From: Parascedosporium putredinis
Taxonomy: Eukaryota > Ascomycota > Sordariomycetes > Microascales > Microascaceae
Direction of reading: 5' to 3'
Assembly: GCA_949357655.1 (NCBI GenBank)
Contig: CASHTG010000008.1
Span: 1,082,109-1,146,108 of the forward strand
Length of the DNA stretch: 64,000 nt
Position 1 is the first letter of the stretch, and every line of letters starts with the position of its first letter. Of the stretch, positions 12,223 to 24,090 are shown piece after piece. The notes beneath the pieces were generated by a model. That model was given only the letters and a program-made list of their open reading frames with translations, had not been told where the DNA came from and did no database searches. The translations under genes were made by a program, and so were the position numbers.

Positions 12223-12575
12223 GCCTTCTTTTTCGCCGCCGGACAACCCAGCGATGTCAACCCTCCCAGAACGACAGCCATGCATGACGAAAGAACAACG
12301 TTGACCGCGGTCCGGGAATATTGTCGTTCTTCCTTCAAGGCGCTACATACATGCAGTCCTGGCAACCCCAGCATTGACCATTGCCCATATATTGCCTTTA
12401 TTCGCCATTCCCCACCCGCCACAACCCTGCTCCAGGCATTCCTCACCAACCAAACCACCTTCAAACCCGACACCCGGGGTACCGGATCACGCACCAGATC
12501 ACGCACCAGACCTCGTCCCGAGAGCACTTTCTCCATATAGCACCACCACAGGGACATTAACATACCACCAGGCCG

Positions 12576-15036
12576 ATGGCACCAGACCAATTACCGACAC
12601 GTCCAACTGCCTCCACGGAACATCGGTTGAGCCAAGCACCTCCGCCCTCAATCACACGACGGCTTGCATGCCGGCAATGTCGGGCCCGAAAGGTTCCCTC
12701 CCCCTTCTCTCCACATTGACTAGTGGGAATAAGTTGAATAGAAACTCATTTATGCTAGGTCAAATGCGACCGAGAGCCATCAGGCTGCCAACCGTGCGCC
12801 CGCTTAGATTTTGCATGCAGCTACCTGACAGGGAGCAACGAAGTGGAGGATAACCAGCTGTCGCCGCAGGAGCTGACACAGGCGGGCACCAAGAGACGTC
12901 GCATTCGTAAAGCTTGTCTAGCATGTCGCTCAGTCAAAACGAAATGCACGGGGGCTGAACCGTGCACGCGATGCAGCTCCCTCGGCCATTCCTGTGTTTA
13001 TGCGGGCTCTGGAGGGCTCACGTTGGCGCATTCACCTAACGAGATATCTCCAAGTGAAGTGTCCTTAGGATCCCCGTATGCGGCCCGGTGGAGAATTCTG
13101 GGTCGACTTTGACGCCCATGACAACCAGTAGCATTGAGAGTGACATGAGTCGGTACGTACGAGTATCCCTCTGTAAGGCTTTGTATATCCTAACAATTGG
13201 CGATAGTGTGTTTAATTATGAGAAGAAAGAGGTTATTCGGGAGTACATCAACGCCTATTTTAGCAAGATGGACCTCGCCGAATGTCAATTCCTCCACCGT
13301 TCAACTATCATGGCTGAATGGAACCAAGGCCAGATTGATCGCAATCTCCTCAAGGCCCTCTGTGCGTCCGGGATGCGCTTGCTTTGCCTCGAGCGTCCTC
13401 TCGACAAGTCTATTCCTATAGTATGGATGCGGGAAGTCCAACAAGAGCTACTTTCGAGATTAGGAAAGACTACGATTGCTGACCTGCAGACCCTTCTACT
13501 ACTGATCAAATTCCACTTTACGTTCAAGTTCACGGAGGAGGTGTGGACACTGCTTGCCATGGCTGCGCGTATTGCCTTCACAAAGAGATTGAATTACGAG
13601 CGTCCTACGGTGGATCCGGTGGTCCAAGAGTGCCTGCGGCGTTTGATGTGGACGGTCTTCTATCTCGACAAACTCTTCTCTGGAGGGATTGAGGATCTGA
13701 CGCTCTGCCCTTCGGAAAGAATCCACATCCGCCTGCCAAGTAACGACCGATGTTTTCAGCGCGGGATACGATCTCGATCTCATTTCCTGCGAGATCCGGG
13801 CGATAAAAAGTCGGACATGGATGCGCTCGCATACCGTATCAAGTTGTTCGACCTGCGCGATAGAATCTTTCGGTAAGGCCTCCATCCATTCTACACGTCG
13901 GATAACAAGCGCTCATCGTAATAGATACACTCGCCGCGTGGTGCTGGAAAAGTCGAGTCCTTTCGTGAGCCGGGAGGAATTATGCGCTCTCGACGAAGAG
14001 TTGGTCCTCTTCAAGACAACTCTACCGGACGAGCTTGAAACGGATGACGCCCAATTAAAGCTTATGTGCCACTCCTCTGAAGCGAGGACTTATGTTATGC
14101 TGCACTCTACTATCCATCTGTGTCGATGCGACCTATACCGCTTTCTCGTACCCGGTATCCGGGAGGCTGTGTCGAGTGAGGCCATGGAAAACACACCTCC
14201 GGAATATATAGACCACTGCCAACGGCAATGCCTCGGCAGCGCTCTCAGCTTATGCGACTTGTGGTCGAAGCTCTATCACTTAGAAACTGACCGAGACATC
14301 GATAGCCCGACACTAGTCATTGCAATGTACCAGGCTACCAAAATCATTGACCATTTGTGTTATCTACTACCTGAACATGGGGAACACTGCCTAGCCGTTG
14401 TGAAGGGTAAACTCACCGAAGCGATATCAATGATTTCGTATAGCCAAAAGGCATCCGCATGGGTTCGGCCTTGTGTGAGTACTGAATGCCCCCAGCTTGA
14501 GCCGATAGCTGATTTTTGCATAGTTGGACGATCTCCATAGACTGATACCCAATCTGGGCCTGCGAATGAGGTCTCCAGGTGACCAGTACGTATTGGCCAT
14601 TTAGGACCGTGTTCAGATAATCTAATCTTAACGTCTCTCCCTTTTTAGGTCTCCTTCGATTGCCCCCGACGTTCAGAATCAGCCCCATCGCCGATCCAAG
14701 CATGCATTCGCTCCTGACGGAAATGAGTCTGTCGAGATTGTAGCGAGGTCACCTATTCCCGCACGTGAGCCATGGATGGGAAGGGTGGGAACCTTGGAAA
14801 CCACGAGCGGGGACAGGAGGGGATGGCCCACGCTCCCCGTTGGTCGAGAACTGGATCCCGAGGACGCGTATTTTACCGGCTACAATCCTCTTAACCCCCA
14901 TAATCTGGTATATGGTGCAATGGACGTGGGCGCTGCTGCGCTGGAGCATCCGGAGATGGCGATGCCGGTGGATCCATTCGATTTACAGCTAAATCCATAC
15001 GCCGACGCGCAGCTCTTTCCAGTTATAAATCCGTAG
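12576..15036 (+). CDS. Transcription factor with two tandem Zn2Cys6 clusters
   Basis: The ATG at 12576 opens a frame whose first cluster is formed across an intron (12693-12758): cysteines at about 32, 35, 42, 49, 52 and 59. After a 32-residue linker ending in the basic stretch KRRRIRKA, a second complete cluster has cysteines at about 92, 95, 102, 108, 111 and 118. A middle-homology region follows (EYINAYF, KMDLAECQFLHRST, RIAFTKRLNYERP, MDALAYRIKLFDLRDRI). Introns are at 13153-13206, 13873-13924, 14475-14523 and 14586-14648. One break: C3 at 13084-13086 is one base short, directly after the second cluster. The stop is at 15034-15036. It lies between a sulfatase and a sugar porter whose upstream regions share CGGATCTCG elements, so it is the obvious candidate regulator of both; binding is inferred. 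Confidence 0.85.
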
Positions 15037-15163
15037 TCGGTCACGTTTTCAGGTTAGAATAAATAGCAGATCTGTGGGCTAATAATTAAAATACAGCGTT
15101 TCTATGCCTAGCTAGATGGTGAAATAATGGCTAGATGCCCGCTGTGAGTGGCGCCTTTACACT

Positions 15164-17006
15164 CTACTGATGAGCCCCCTTTTCACCACGCCCACTCTCA
15201 ACGAATTGATGTTCGGATACAGCCCCGTCTGAAGCAGCCTTCTCAAAATTGATATTCTCAGTCGCAGCCTTCTCAGGGTCATGCGCCCTAGCCGACTCCA
15301 TCAACGCAGTAGCATCAGCCTTGCCAAAGTCACGCAGAGCTACACCATTCTGGAACAAGAAGTCCACTTGTTCGAGGGTTTTGCCTTTGCACTCGGGAAC
15401 ACAGAAGTAGATAAAGGCGATGGAGGCCGCCATGAGGGAACCGAAGATGAAGCCGACCTTGCTGTTAAGGCCAGCGTACTTATCATAGATAAGGTAGGGG
15501 ATGGAGAAGTTGACGGCGAAGCTGTTATGAGGCTAGTTAGCGGCTACTCTAATACGATAGGGTCGGGGTAGACGCACTTAATCACAACATTGACTGTAAA
15601 ACCAACGCGGGCAGTCAAATCACGAAGGCGAAGGGACGAAACTTCGGTTGTGACAACATAACTCAAGGGTGCCCAACCCATGGAGAACCCGCAAACGAAG
15701 ACAGAAAGCATGGCGACGATCCCATTCTTCTTGGCAGTGGTAACGGGTGACTCCAGACCAAGGGCGCCCATAGTCATCATGCCCGCAACCATGGTGATTG
15801 AGGACATGATCATCAGCGTTCTAGGTACCAATTGTGTGTGTTTAGCGGTACCCTATAAACTCGCATTGGATTTGGCCTTACCGTCGTCCCAAAAGATCCG
15901 CCCAGAGCAAGATGCAGGTGAGGGTGCTGATATTGATGGCAGCGTTGATGAGCTGGTAACCGAAGGGGTTGATGGTACCAAGGGTCTTCACGTAGACAGC
16001 GCTGTACTGGGACGCAAACGCTTGGCCGCTGGCCTGCATAAGGAAGTTGACGGCAATGACGATGAGGGTTCGCTTCAAGTTGCTGCCCTGGAATAGTTCA
16101 ATGAATTTGCCCTGCTCAACTTCGTTTTCCAGTGATGTCTTGAGCTCGGCAAACTCTGCCTGAACTTCTTCCTCTGTATAGGGACCCAAGCGGAACTTGC
16201 GTAGGCTCTCTAGCGCTTCTTCGTTGCGGCCTTGTCGTAGCAGCCATCGGGGAGATTCTGGGATAAACCAAATCAAGGCAAGGACAATTGTAGGAACGAC
16301 GTAGAAAAGGCCTAGCGGGATCCTCCAAGCCCTGTTATCCTGGATGCCACTGGTGCCAAAGCAGATGCAGTTGATAACGAGACCACCGACAATGAGACTG
16401 AGCTGGTAGGAGCCGACCATGAAACCTCGGGCCGCGGCAGGGACTATTGTGTAGGACTAGTTAGTGTTAAGCTGTGCCAATAATTTTGGGAGCAAAGGTG
16501 TACCGCACCGATTTCGGATTGAAAGGTTGGAACCACGGCCAGTTCCATGCCGACGTAGACGTAGTTTAGGATTCGGGCAGCCATTATTTGGTCACGATTT
16601 TTGGACGTGACACTGATAGTCGCGGTGATGAGGGCATAGCAGCTCATGGAGAACATACACCACTTTCGCCCCCACCGAGAGGAGACGTGGCTCCCGACGA
16701 TAACGCCTATAGTTCAAACATTAGCACCAGTCTGTCGATGATAACTCCACTCCATGACTGAGCACATATACCAAAAGCGAAGCCGATGTAGTTGAGACTG
16801 TTGAACAGGGCCAGCCAAGAAGGCTCCAAACCCCATTTGCCAGTCACCTCATTCAAAACTCCGAATTGACGCTCAAAGGCATCCATGGCCTGGGTGGTGG
16901 CGAATGCCTGGTTATCGAAACCGTAGTTGCATGTTGAAAAGGCAATCAACGCGCAAGCCAAGCTGAGCTGGCGGTTGAAGAGGCGAAATTTCGAAAAGAC
17001 GCCCAT
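15164..17006 (-). CDS. MFS sugar porter
   Basis: Twelve-helix proton-coupled sugar transporter of the plasma membrane, about 530 residues. Exons are separated by introns at 16707-16771, 16444-16508, 15821-15881 and 15522-15577, all GT/AG and frame-restoring. Family marks: a GRK loop after helix 2 (about 16685), PESPRWLL at the end of helix 6 (about 16245-16270), GRR after helix 8, and PECKGKTLEQVDFLF after helix 12 (about 15345-15395). No frame break. The closing motif places it with fungal lactose/hexose-type porters; the exact sugar is not readable. Three CGGATCTCG elements lie 377-474 bp upstream, tying it to the sulfatase and the double-cluster regulator, so its substrate may be the sugar or sulfated sugar the sulfatase acts on (inference). 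Confidence 0.88.
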
Positions 17007-18735
17007 GATTCTAAACGACGGCTGCGGATTCTAGATGGGAAAGACAGGAAGAGAGGATGCGTAGTGAGTTGGGCGTGTCCTGAGAGGATCGACATCCAGC
17101 AGCGAAGGGGCGGCGAAGGTGACCAACTTATAGAAAAGAGCCATTCCCAGAGCTGACAGCATGAGATTGCGAAGATTTCGGAGTCTAAGGCCTAGTTCCA
17201 GTTTTCTCAAGCCTCCCCATGCGGAGGAAGGTCGAATTATTTGCGGGGATGCGGGGAGCTCCCGTTCATTGATGTGCCGTCGTGCGGAGATGATTCCTTC
17301 ATCGTTCATCATTGGGATCAAAGTTGTATTTTCGAAGCGGTCGCGACAGGAAATGGAGAAATAGCGTAACCGCACTATTGCACGAGATCCGGAATCATGG
17401 TGGGGACAGGGACACCGGGATCCGAACAGACAATAGTGTGTGGACGAAGGGCGAGATCCGGTGCCTCGGGGCGAGATCCGGCCTCGAGGTCAAAATCCGT
17501 TGGGTAATCGTAAACGCTAACACGGATTGAGCCTAGAACCAATTCTCTCCTCGATCCCTGGGCGGTGGTGCCATTGGCGGCGAAAAACTTTGCCGTTCCA
17601 TGTGTTGAGAGGCTGAATCAAGCGTTGAAATAAATCACTAGCCTAATATCAGTCGTCCGGGTTTGAAGGAATCACTACTAGCTAACGATACCCAGACATT
17701 ACATGATTCCTGAGTGAACGGCGTGCAGGAGGTGCTATTTGGTACGGCATCAACAAAGCCTAATAACGAATCCTGAAAAAGGATGACTTTCTACTGCTCC
17801 GTGGAAACAGGCTGCTCGTCGAGTTAAACCCGCCCCCTACGAGATGAGGAAAAAATAGAGTAGCTTTGATATTCTCAAGGAGAATGCAGGGGAGGCCACG
17901 AGTAACACTCGAAAGTGGCATAAATTAATCTAGCCGACCAAGGCATATCACAACCTGAGGGATCGACTCAGTACGATAGGAAAACTTTGGCACTAAGATA
18001 TCGGGGCTTTTTTTTTTTTTTTTTGATACGGGTAACTTAACTTGCGATCCATACTCATAGGGTCAAAAGAATCGAGCTCTTGTAGTTTAAAGGTGCCTAT
18101 TCGAAGCCGTAGATGGTGGAGCGTGGATACGACGTTTCGTGTATGTTTAGCTAAACGTGGAACTGGAGTTTGAGGTGTAGCTTTTCATAGAAGAGAGCCA
18201 GGACTCCCATCTTTTAACAAGAGTCTTACAAGTCCGGCTCATTCGAGTTTACCCACCGGTGGGTCGCCGGACCCTGAACCGGTAGACGGCCGGGGCCCTA
18301 TCTAGACAGCAGTAAAGGATCACTCTGGACTTGCATCTCTTTAACTCACTCGTGATAAGCAAGTTGTATTCAAAAATTTATCCCGATGGATGGATTCTGG
18401 CGGATGGTTTCCGACATAGTTTAGGGATCAAGCCGGACTAGGTCAAGCTGAGGCTACATGTATCTCTGCTGATTGATGTTGATGCCGGAGGGGACCGACA
18501 GTTGAGTGTGATTCAATCAAGAAACAGCCCCTGTCACCCATTCATCCAATAATGCTGGCGGGGGTGGCTTGTTTATCCGGCATTGATCCAACATTTGCTT
18601 ACTAACGCCTGTGCAACCGCCGGCCCTGTCCTTGGTGTTTGGTTGCACAGATTCAATCCTGGAAACGCCGCACGCTTTCTTCCGCAGCTGTCGCGTGACG
18701 ACAGGTTTTACATTGTGCTACCTATAGATCGGCAC
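17007..18735. other. Intergenic region between sugar porter and HET gene
   Basis: Beyond the porter's upstream elements there is no coding frame with a recognisable family. It holds a T17 run at 18008-18024 and a perfect 14-bp palindrome, ACCCACCGGTGGGT, at 18251-18264, in a GC-rich patch that stands out from its surroundings. Confidence 0.5.
17383..17480. promoter_or_regulatory. Three CGGATCTCG elements upstream of the sugar porter
   Basis: The minus-strand 9-mer CGGATCTCG (read CGAGATCCG on plus) lies at 17383-17391, 17452-17460 and 17472-17480, with a near match at 17416-17424. They share orientation with respect to the porter gene starting at 17006 and match exactly the elements at 12160-12222. 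Role as regulator binding sites is inferred. Confidence 0.68.
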
Positions 18736-21148
18736 ATGGCAGCTATGTCTGTTGGCTTTAGCAAGCTCTGTAGCGTATGCTCCAACTTCGACGTTCGGAT
18801 ACTGCTCCTAACAGCGGAGAGTCAGCCACAAGCAGCCTTCAATGATCCTTCCGCGCCTGACAGCCTGGAGGGCCTCCGACCGGCGCTGTTCAAATTCTTC
18901 AAGCAACACGAGAACTTGCTGTCTCTCCGATCCTCAGCCCGTGAATGCGACTTGTGTAGATCCATATGGCAGTTATATGCCGCTCTGACCCACCCTGCCG
19001 AACTACAGGATGAGGCTATTAGCCAGGGCTTAAGCGCCCAACAGATATGGATCGGAACGACCGCCTGGGACGAGGCGCTTCATGGCCTCCCTCACTTAGT
19101 CGTGACACAGCATGCGGAGAATAGGTCTATGCGTATCCTAGCCTCATTTGAGGTGTGCGCTTTGAGAGGTAGGTCCTATGCATCTGCCAACTGTGGTCTT
19201 GGGGGATGTTCCGTGAAGACACAGAGCGATTTAACCAAAAGCCTTAGGACACGAGCCATTAGATAATAACAAGCTCCTTGCTAGGAGTATTTTCCCAAAC
19301 TCGGGATCTGATGGGTGTCTTAGACTTGCATCTGACTTACTCACCACTTGTCGTGAGGGCCATAAGTCATGTTCTTCCCAGTACCCCACGCAAACGGTGC
19401 TTCCAACGCGGATCATCTCAACCCGAGGGCCGAACCCCAAGCTTGTCGACGGCGCTGGTCGCCAGGATACATTTGCCGCTCTCTCCTACTGCTGGGGTGG
19501 CGACACAACCTTCAAGCTCACCAAAGACACGGAAGCGCAGTTTCGCGCCGGTCGCCCGATCGCTGATTTTCCAGCTACGCTTCGCGATGCCATCGCAATT
19601 ACAAACTCCTAGGCATAAGTTATCTCTGGATAGACGCTCTTTGTATCATACAAGATTCTGCTAGCGATTGGGCCTATGAGTCGGCACGCATGTGCGATAT
19701 CTACCGTGGTGCGGTGGTCACCATCGCCGCAGCCTGCGCCGCCAAGACGGTCGAGGGCATTTTCCATGACCGCGGAGCTCCGGCCTCACCACGCTGCTGG
19801 CTACCCTGGCTAGATGGCGACAAAAGCATTACCAAGGTGTTCCTGCGCCCGAGTTCAGAGATTTCAAACTCTAAATTGAATCAGAACACGTTGAGTCCGA
19901 GAGGGTGGATTTTGCAAGAGACGCTCCTTGCACCGCGAACCCTGTGGTTTGGGACGGAACAAATTTGCTTTGAATGCCCCAAAGGAAGTGTCGAAGAGTC
20001 CGGGCGCCATGTTCGCGTCATGGAAATGTACCGCAGCAAAGAATACATGCAAATTCTTCGCGGGAACGTGCTGCCACACTGGCGCAGAAGTCTAATATCC
20101 TTTTAAAAGAGCGGACCCTCCCCGTAGCTTTTTTAGTGCCCATGCCATCGCTAAGTACTATTCTGACCGCCCGCAGTATGGACACACTGCGTCATAGAGC
20201 TGTGCTGAAGTGCCCGGTAACGATCCAGGGCGACTTTAAGCCGCCTGCATCGCCGGCAGGCATGTCCCATTTTGATTTGTGGGTCAAGATTATCGAGAAT
20301 TATTCCTGTCGTTCACTCACTCAAGCTACTGATACGCTACCTGCACTTTCCGGGCTCGCTAATGAGTTTTGCCGTGCGACGGGCGATACGTACGTGGCGG
20401 GCCTTTGGAAAGGGACTTGCTTCGAGGATTATGTTGGGTGAGTATACTTTGATTTCCATCTCGAATAACGCATCACCCGCCTCTGCCTGCCGGCTGGTTA
20501 TTACGGCCTCTTATCGCCCGGCGCCCCTCCCGAGCCTCGATATCTGCTGTATTTTCCTGTGTGGTCTTTCCTGAATCGAGACACTTCCATATCTGGCCGT
20601 AGATGGGAGCTAATCAATGATTGAGCCTAGACTCGAACCCCAGGGTACAAGAAGCTCCCGAATGGGCAAGTAGAGTACCAACCTCGCCTACCGGAGAAAT
20701 ATCTCGCGCCAACCTGGAGCTGGGCTGGCTGCTACGGTCGCTTAGTCTCAATCGGTCCACAATCCCAGTATGATATTATCACGCCCTTTGCAAAGTTCTC
20801 AGCGCCGAAGTCGAGCTTGCTCACCAGGATCCGTTCGGGGCCGTTCGTGGCGGGACTCTGACTCTTCGCGGACCTCTACTTCGACTAGGCACATTAGAGT
20901 CGCTCAACTCGGCCAAGTCTTACCCTAGGCTACTGGCTGAAGTATCTCCGTTGATACAGGATCTTGTGGTAAACGGCTATGGTGCCCAGGCACACGATCA
21001 GCAGCTTAGCCTATTTAAGCTCCTCAAATGGCGAGAATCTAGCAATAAGACCGAGCGAGTATGCATGTTGATACTCCTGGCAGTTGATGAACACCGCTGG
21101 AGGAGAGTCAATCTACTTGTTCTTAAGACCAAGTCACTGGGGGATTAG
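18736..21148 (+). CDS. HET domain (heterokaryon incompatibility) protein
   Basis: Fungal non-self recognition family. The N-terminal part has LCSVCSNFDV and ECDLCRSIW, the zinc-knuckle-like region common in long HET proteins. The HET core follows: FAALSYCWGGD (about 19480-19510), YLWIDALCIIQDS (about 19620-19660), CDIYRGAVVTIAAACA (about 19690-19740) and RGWILQE (about 19900). Behind it are the usual C-terminal pieces, RSLTQATDTLPALSGLA and PTWSWAG. The start is Met at 18736. The core is broken at 19608-19609 (C2, one short), and the N-terminal part at 19201-19205 (G5) and 19242-19243 (C2). More breaks occur after 20106, some of which are probably introns (about 20440-20640). It may be intact after run correction, but with this many breaks a pseudogene cannot be excluded. 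Allorecognition function is family knowledge. Confidence 0.72.
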
Positions 21149-21812
21149 ATATCCTTCAGACCGACGCATCGCGAGCGATTCTCGAAGAGATTCATGGTGA
21201 CATGCATAAAGAATTTGTGAGGATCATATGATTCTGAATTCAAGACTGCAGGCCGAATTATAAAGCATGTTTAGGTGCCATTTGGCACGGGCAGTCCTAT
21301 CACAATAGCCATAAAACAGCGTTTTCGATGGCGGCCTAAGCCAGCATGTCAGTGCGACAAGCCTCGTGGTGCTATGCCAGCGTCCGACAGCTTGTCAGCG
21401 GTGCCACGAATGCTCCCACGCATCTGAAAAGACACACTTAGGAATTCAACGCGCATTTGCGCCTGCATTCGGTAGCCCTGAACATTTGTGATCTCGCGGA
21501 ATGAAAGGTACCAATACGACGAATCCGGGGCTCGCTTACGTGCCTGCGGGGTTTTTACATTTCGAACCGTATTACGCAACCTGCGAGAACCGTGCAGGTG
21601 CGACCATTCTATTGGCTGCAGCCCTAGAGGGCAATCATAGATGACATGCTCCCTTTCCGGAGGCCTCGCCCGTTCCATATTAATAAAGAAAAGTCCATCA
21701 TCTTCAATTCCAAACCAAACACTGACTACCAAAAGCCCGCCTGGGAAAACGCAATACACAATCTCTAGAAAACAGCGTGGTCGGATAGTTGTACTCACCC
21801 AGAACTGCAAAA
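21149..21812. other. Intergenic, nothing recognised
   Basis: No family-like coding frame on either strand; the minus-strand frame at 21349-21837 overlaps the start of the next gene and shows no domain. Confidence 0.4.
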
Positions 21813-22373
21813 ATGGGCAACGAAGTCTCCACGTCAACCGACTCTAAAGTGGCGAGGGAGGTTGAATACCGACGTGTGCCCATGATTGCATCTCCCACGA
21901 ACGCTGCCATGGACTACGCAATTACAACCGACGGCTCCGCTCCGCCCGGCTATGACGAACACACCGGCGACGATACCATTACGGTCTCGAAATCCATTCT
22001 ACGTCCCGACACTACCTTCATCATCCAGCACCGCCAGACTGGGCGCATTGTCACGCTTGTCGAAGGCGAACTCCGTCTCTGTGATGGATACAGCGTATTG
22101 GGTGGTTTCCACTGGCACTGCGTTTCGAAGGACCGCTGGCTTGGGTTCCGTAACGCTGTTTCGGGCACGTACCTCGGGCATAACGAGAGGAGAAAACTCA
22201 TTGCCACCGCAAGACACCATCAGTCCCACGAGTTTTTCATGGAAAGGTTGACTACCCAAGGGGGCTATGAGTTGCTTACAGGGCACGGGAACGAACTGCG
22301 AAGCATAGCAATGGGGAGCGATGGGACCACAATCGTGGAATCCAAGGGCGATGGGGACCTGTGGGACTTTTGA
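21813..22373 (+). CDS. Small conserved fungal protein, beta-trefoil-like appearance, function unknown
   Basis: Single-exon frame of 186 residues from ATG 21813; an upstream in-frame TTG at 21789 is not a credible start. After a polar 60-residue leader beginning MGNEVSTST, the rest is regular and strand-rich, with repeats of the type TTFIIQHRQTGRIVTL, GGFHWHCVSKDRWLGF, GTYLGH and GYELLTGHGNELRSIA, ending LWDF. Spacing of Gly, Trp and His across these units resembles a fascin- or ricin-like trefoil, but I cannot name a family. No signal peptide or membrane segment. MGNxxS could be an N-myristoylation signal (Gly2 with Ser6). It lies beside the HET gene, with no evidence of a link. Confidence 0.6.
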   Translation: MGNEVSTSTDSKVAREVEYRRVPMIASPTNAAMDYAITTDGSAPPGYDEHTGDDTITVSKSILRPDTTFIIQHRQTGRIVTLVEGELRLCDGYSVLGGFHWHCVSKDRWLGFRNAVSGTYLGHNERRKLIATARHHQSHEFFMERLTTQGGYELLTGHGNELRSIAMGSDGTTIVESKGDGDLWDF

Positions 22374-23098
22374 AGTTATGAGAGGAGAACATTTATGGAT
22401 ACCTTCGTATCTTAGCGTGCGAGACAAGGGACGAACACCGTGGATGCTAATGGCCATCAATGATTTGCAATTCTTCAGGGCTATATGTAGATGTATGGGG
22501 GCGTTTGTAGGAGTTGTTATTGTTCACTACGACCGATCGGGTTTTCTTTTTTCTTTATATATAGCTAAGCGAGGGAATAAGATACCCCCAATTCGAAGCC
22601 GACTCGGTATCGTCTAGGGTTCACCAGAAAGTAACTGAAACTAAGCCGTAGCTGCGTAGTTCGTTCGTACAGGGTCCTTGGGAGGAACCTTTCCGTTCAC
22701 ATTCTGTGATTCCGGGCTCTTCCCCTACAATTAAGCATCCTACAAGACACGGATTAAATTTTGTTGAGCTGTTGTTTGATATGGAACCTCAGCAACTCTA
22801 CGTCAGGTTGAAGGGTCAAAACCAGCTTACGTATCTACGTCATGGTAAAAATCTAAATGACCGAGTAACGTTTCCCTTGCCGGCGCGGTAGACTCCTTGG
22901 GCATATCTTCACATTCGTGTATCTAGACAACCTATAAACTCAACTAAGGAACAAGTGGTTAAAACCCCTGAAAATAGGCTACCGAGCGCGCGGAACCCTG
23001 TTCTAGCTGGATCAGCCAACTCTAGGATACCTCGGTACGGCGTCGAGTGGACCAGTAAACTCGGCATGTAACTCTTACCCTAAATTCTGCTACCGTGC
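22374..23098. other. Intergenic, nothing recognised
   Basis: Region between convergent genes. A 61-codon frame at 22706-22891 shows no signal peptide, domain or codon pattern I can support. Confidence 0.4.
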
Positions 23099-24090
23099 TT
23101 ATCCACCATGAACATCAATTTGGGTATTGGTATCCTCTTGGAATTTCAGAACGCGGCCCTGGGCTTCGTGGTAGGCTGCGTCGGCTTCCGCGCCTTGGTT
23201 GGTTGGGCTGAGAATGACAAATTCGTTTGGTTCAAGCTCGACGGTGTACTCACTCTTGTATAGAGGAGGTCCAGCGGGAGGATAGCTGGCATCAGATGTA
23301 AGGTCGAACCAGAGGCCTGGGGCGTCCTTCTCATAGGCGCCGGGAAATGGCATCCCGGCCGGCTGAGAGTTACCGTCCCCGAGAACCTCGAAGTTGAAGC
23401 AAGTCATGTAAAACTGCGGGCCAACCCCGCGAATTCGAAGCCAGAACTAGTGTCCAAAACGAAGTGAAGGGCAATGATCTAGGTGAGAGACCTGAATCAA
23501 CACAGAGTTCAATGCATTGTGGGCTAGTTTTAGAGCCTTACCTCTTGACGAAGGACATACTTCCCAGACTTTATATCGGCGGGAATAACAGCGGACCAGG
23601 TATGGGCGTTGTCCATGAGCCTGTCGGTAGCCCATACGCCATTCTCATCAATAGCATCCTCGGCAATTTTGAAGAACTCAAGTTCATTCACATTAACGTC
23701 TGCAATGTCGCCCTCATAGGGCGCCAGCCATGCCGTGATAGGGCCCTTGTGGCTATGGAGCCAATGCGACCAATGGAAGGCGACATTACTTCCGGCGCGT
23801 ACGGTAGCGATGTCGAGGGGGCGAGGATCATATCTTTGATTGCACGCAATATCAAGGCTATCAGAGTCCAGATAGGGCCAACCTCTCCGCCGCCGAACGC
23901 GATTCGCTCTGGAATAGGGTCCATGGTAGGGTCAACACGAACATCCCATCCCGGGTAGCTTGCAAGGAAGGCAGTATCAGCGAGCGCGTCTAGAGGATAC
24001 AGCTATAGACGCCAGCATTAATCCTATGATACTCACGCAACATTGTCGGCATCGACGCGCCAGAGCACATGTTGTTTGCACAAGCTTCAT
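23099..24090 (-). CDS. AA9 lytic polysaccharide monooxygenase (formerly GH61)
   Basis: Copper enzyme that cleaves cellulose or related glucans oxidatively outside the cell. Exons 24037-24090, 23542-23958 and 23099-23478; introns 23959-24036 and 23479-23541. A candidate copper-brace His1 is in QHVLWRVD (codon 24069-24071), followed by YPGWDV and IPERIAF; the second His is in SHKGP; the axial Tyr is in GPQFYMTCFNFEV, whose Cys would pair with DIACN. About 280 residues with a 50-residue C-terminal tail after the core. The C4 run at 23425-23428 is one base short and breaks the frame just before the axial Tyr. The secretion signal is unclear: the ATG at 24090 is out of frame with His1 and only six codons away, so the 5' end is either mis-sequenced or truncated. 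Confidence 0.8.

Noticed and set aside
13740..13815. Possible double frameshift in the double-zinc-cluster regulator
   Set aside because: An alternative frame looked plausible for about 20 residues, but the uninterrupted frame (FQRGIRSRSHFLRDP) fits the family better, so no slip is needed.
20620..20650. TTCGAGTC-like T-arm suggesting a tRNA
   Set aside because: No matching acceptor, D-arm or anticodon stem nearby; it lies in a probable intron of the HET gene.
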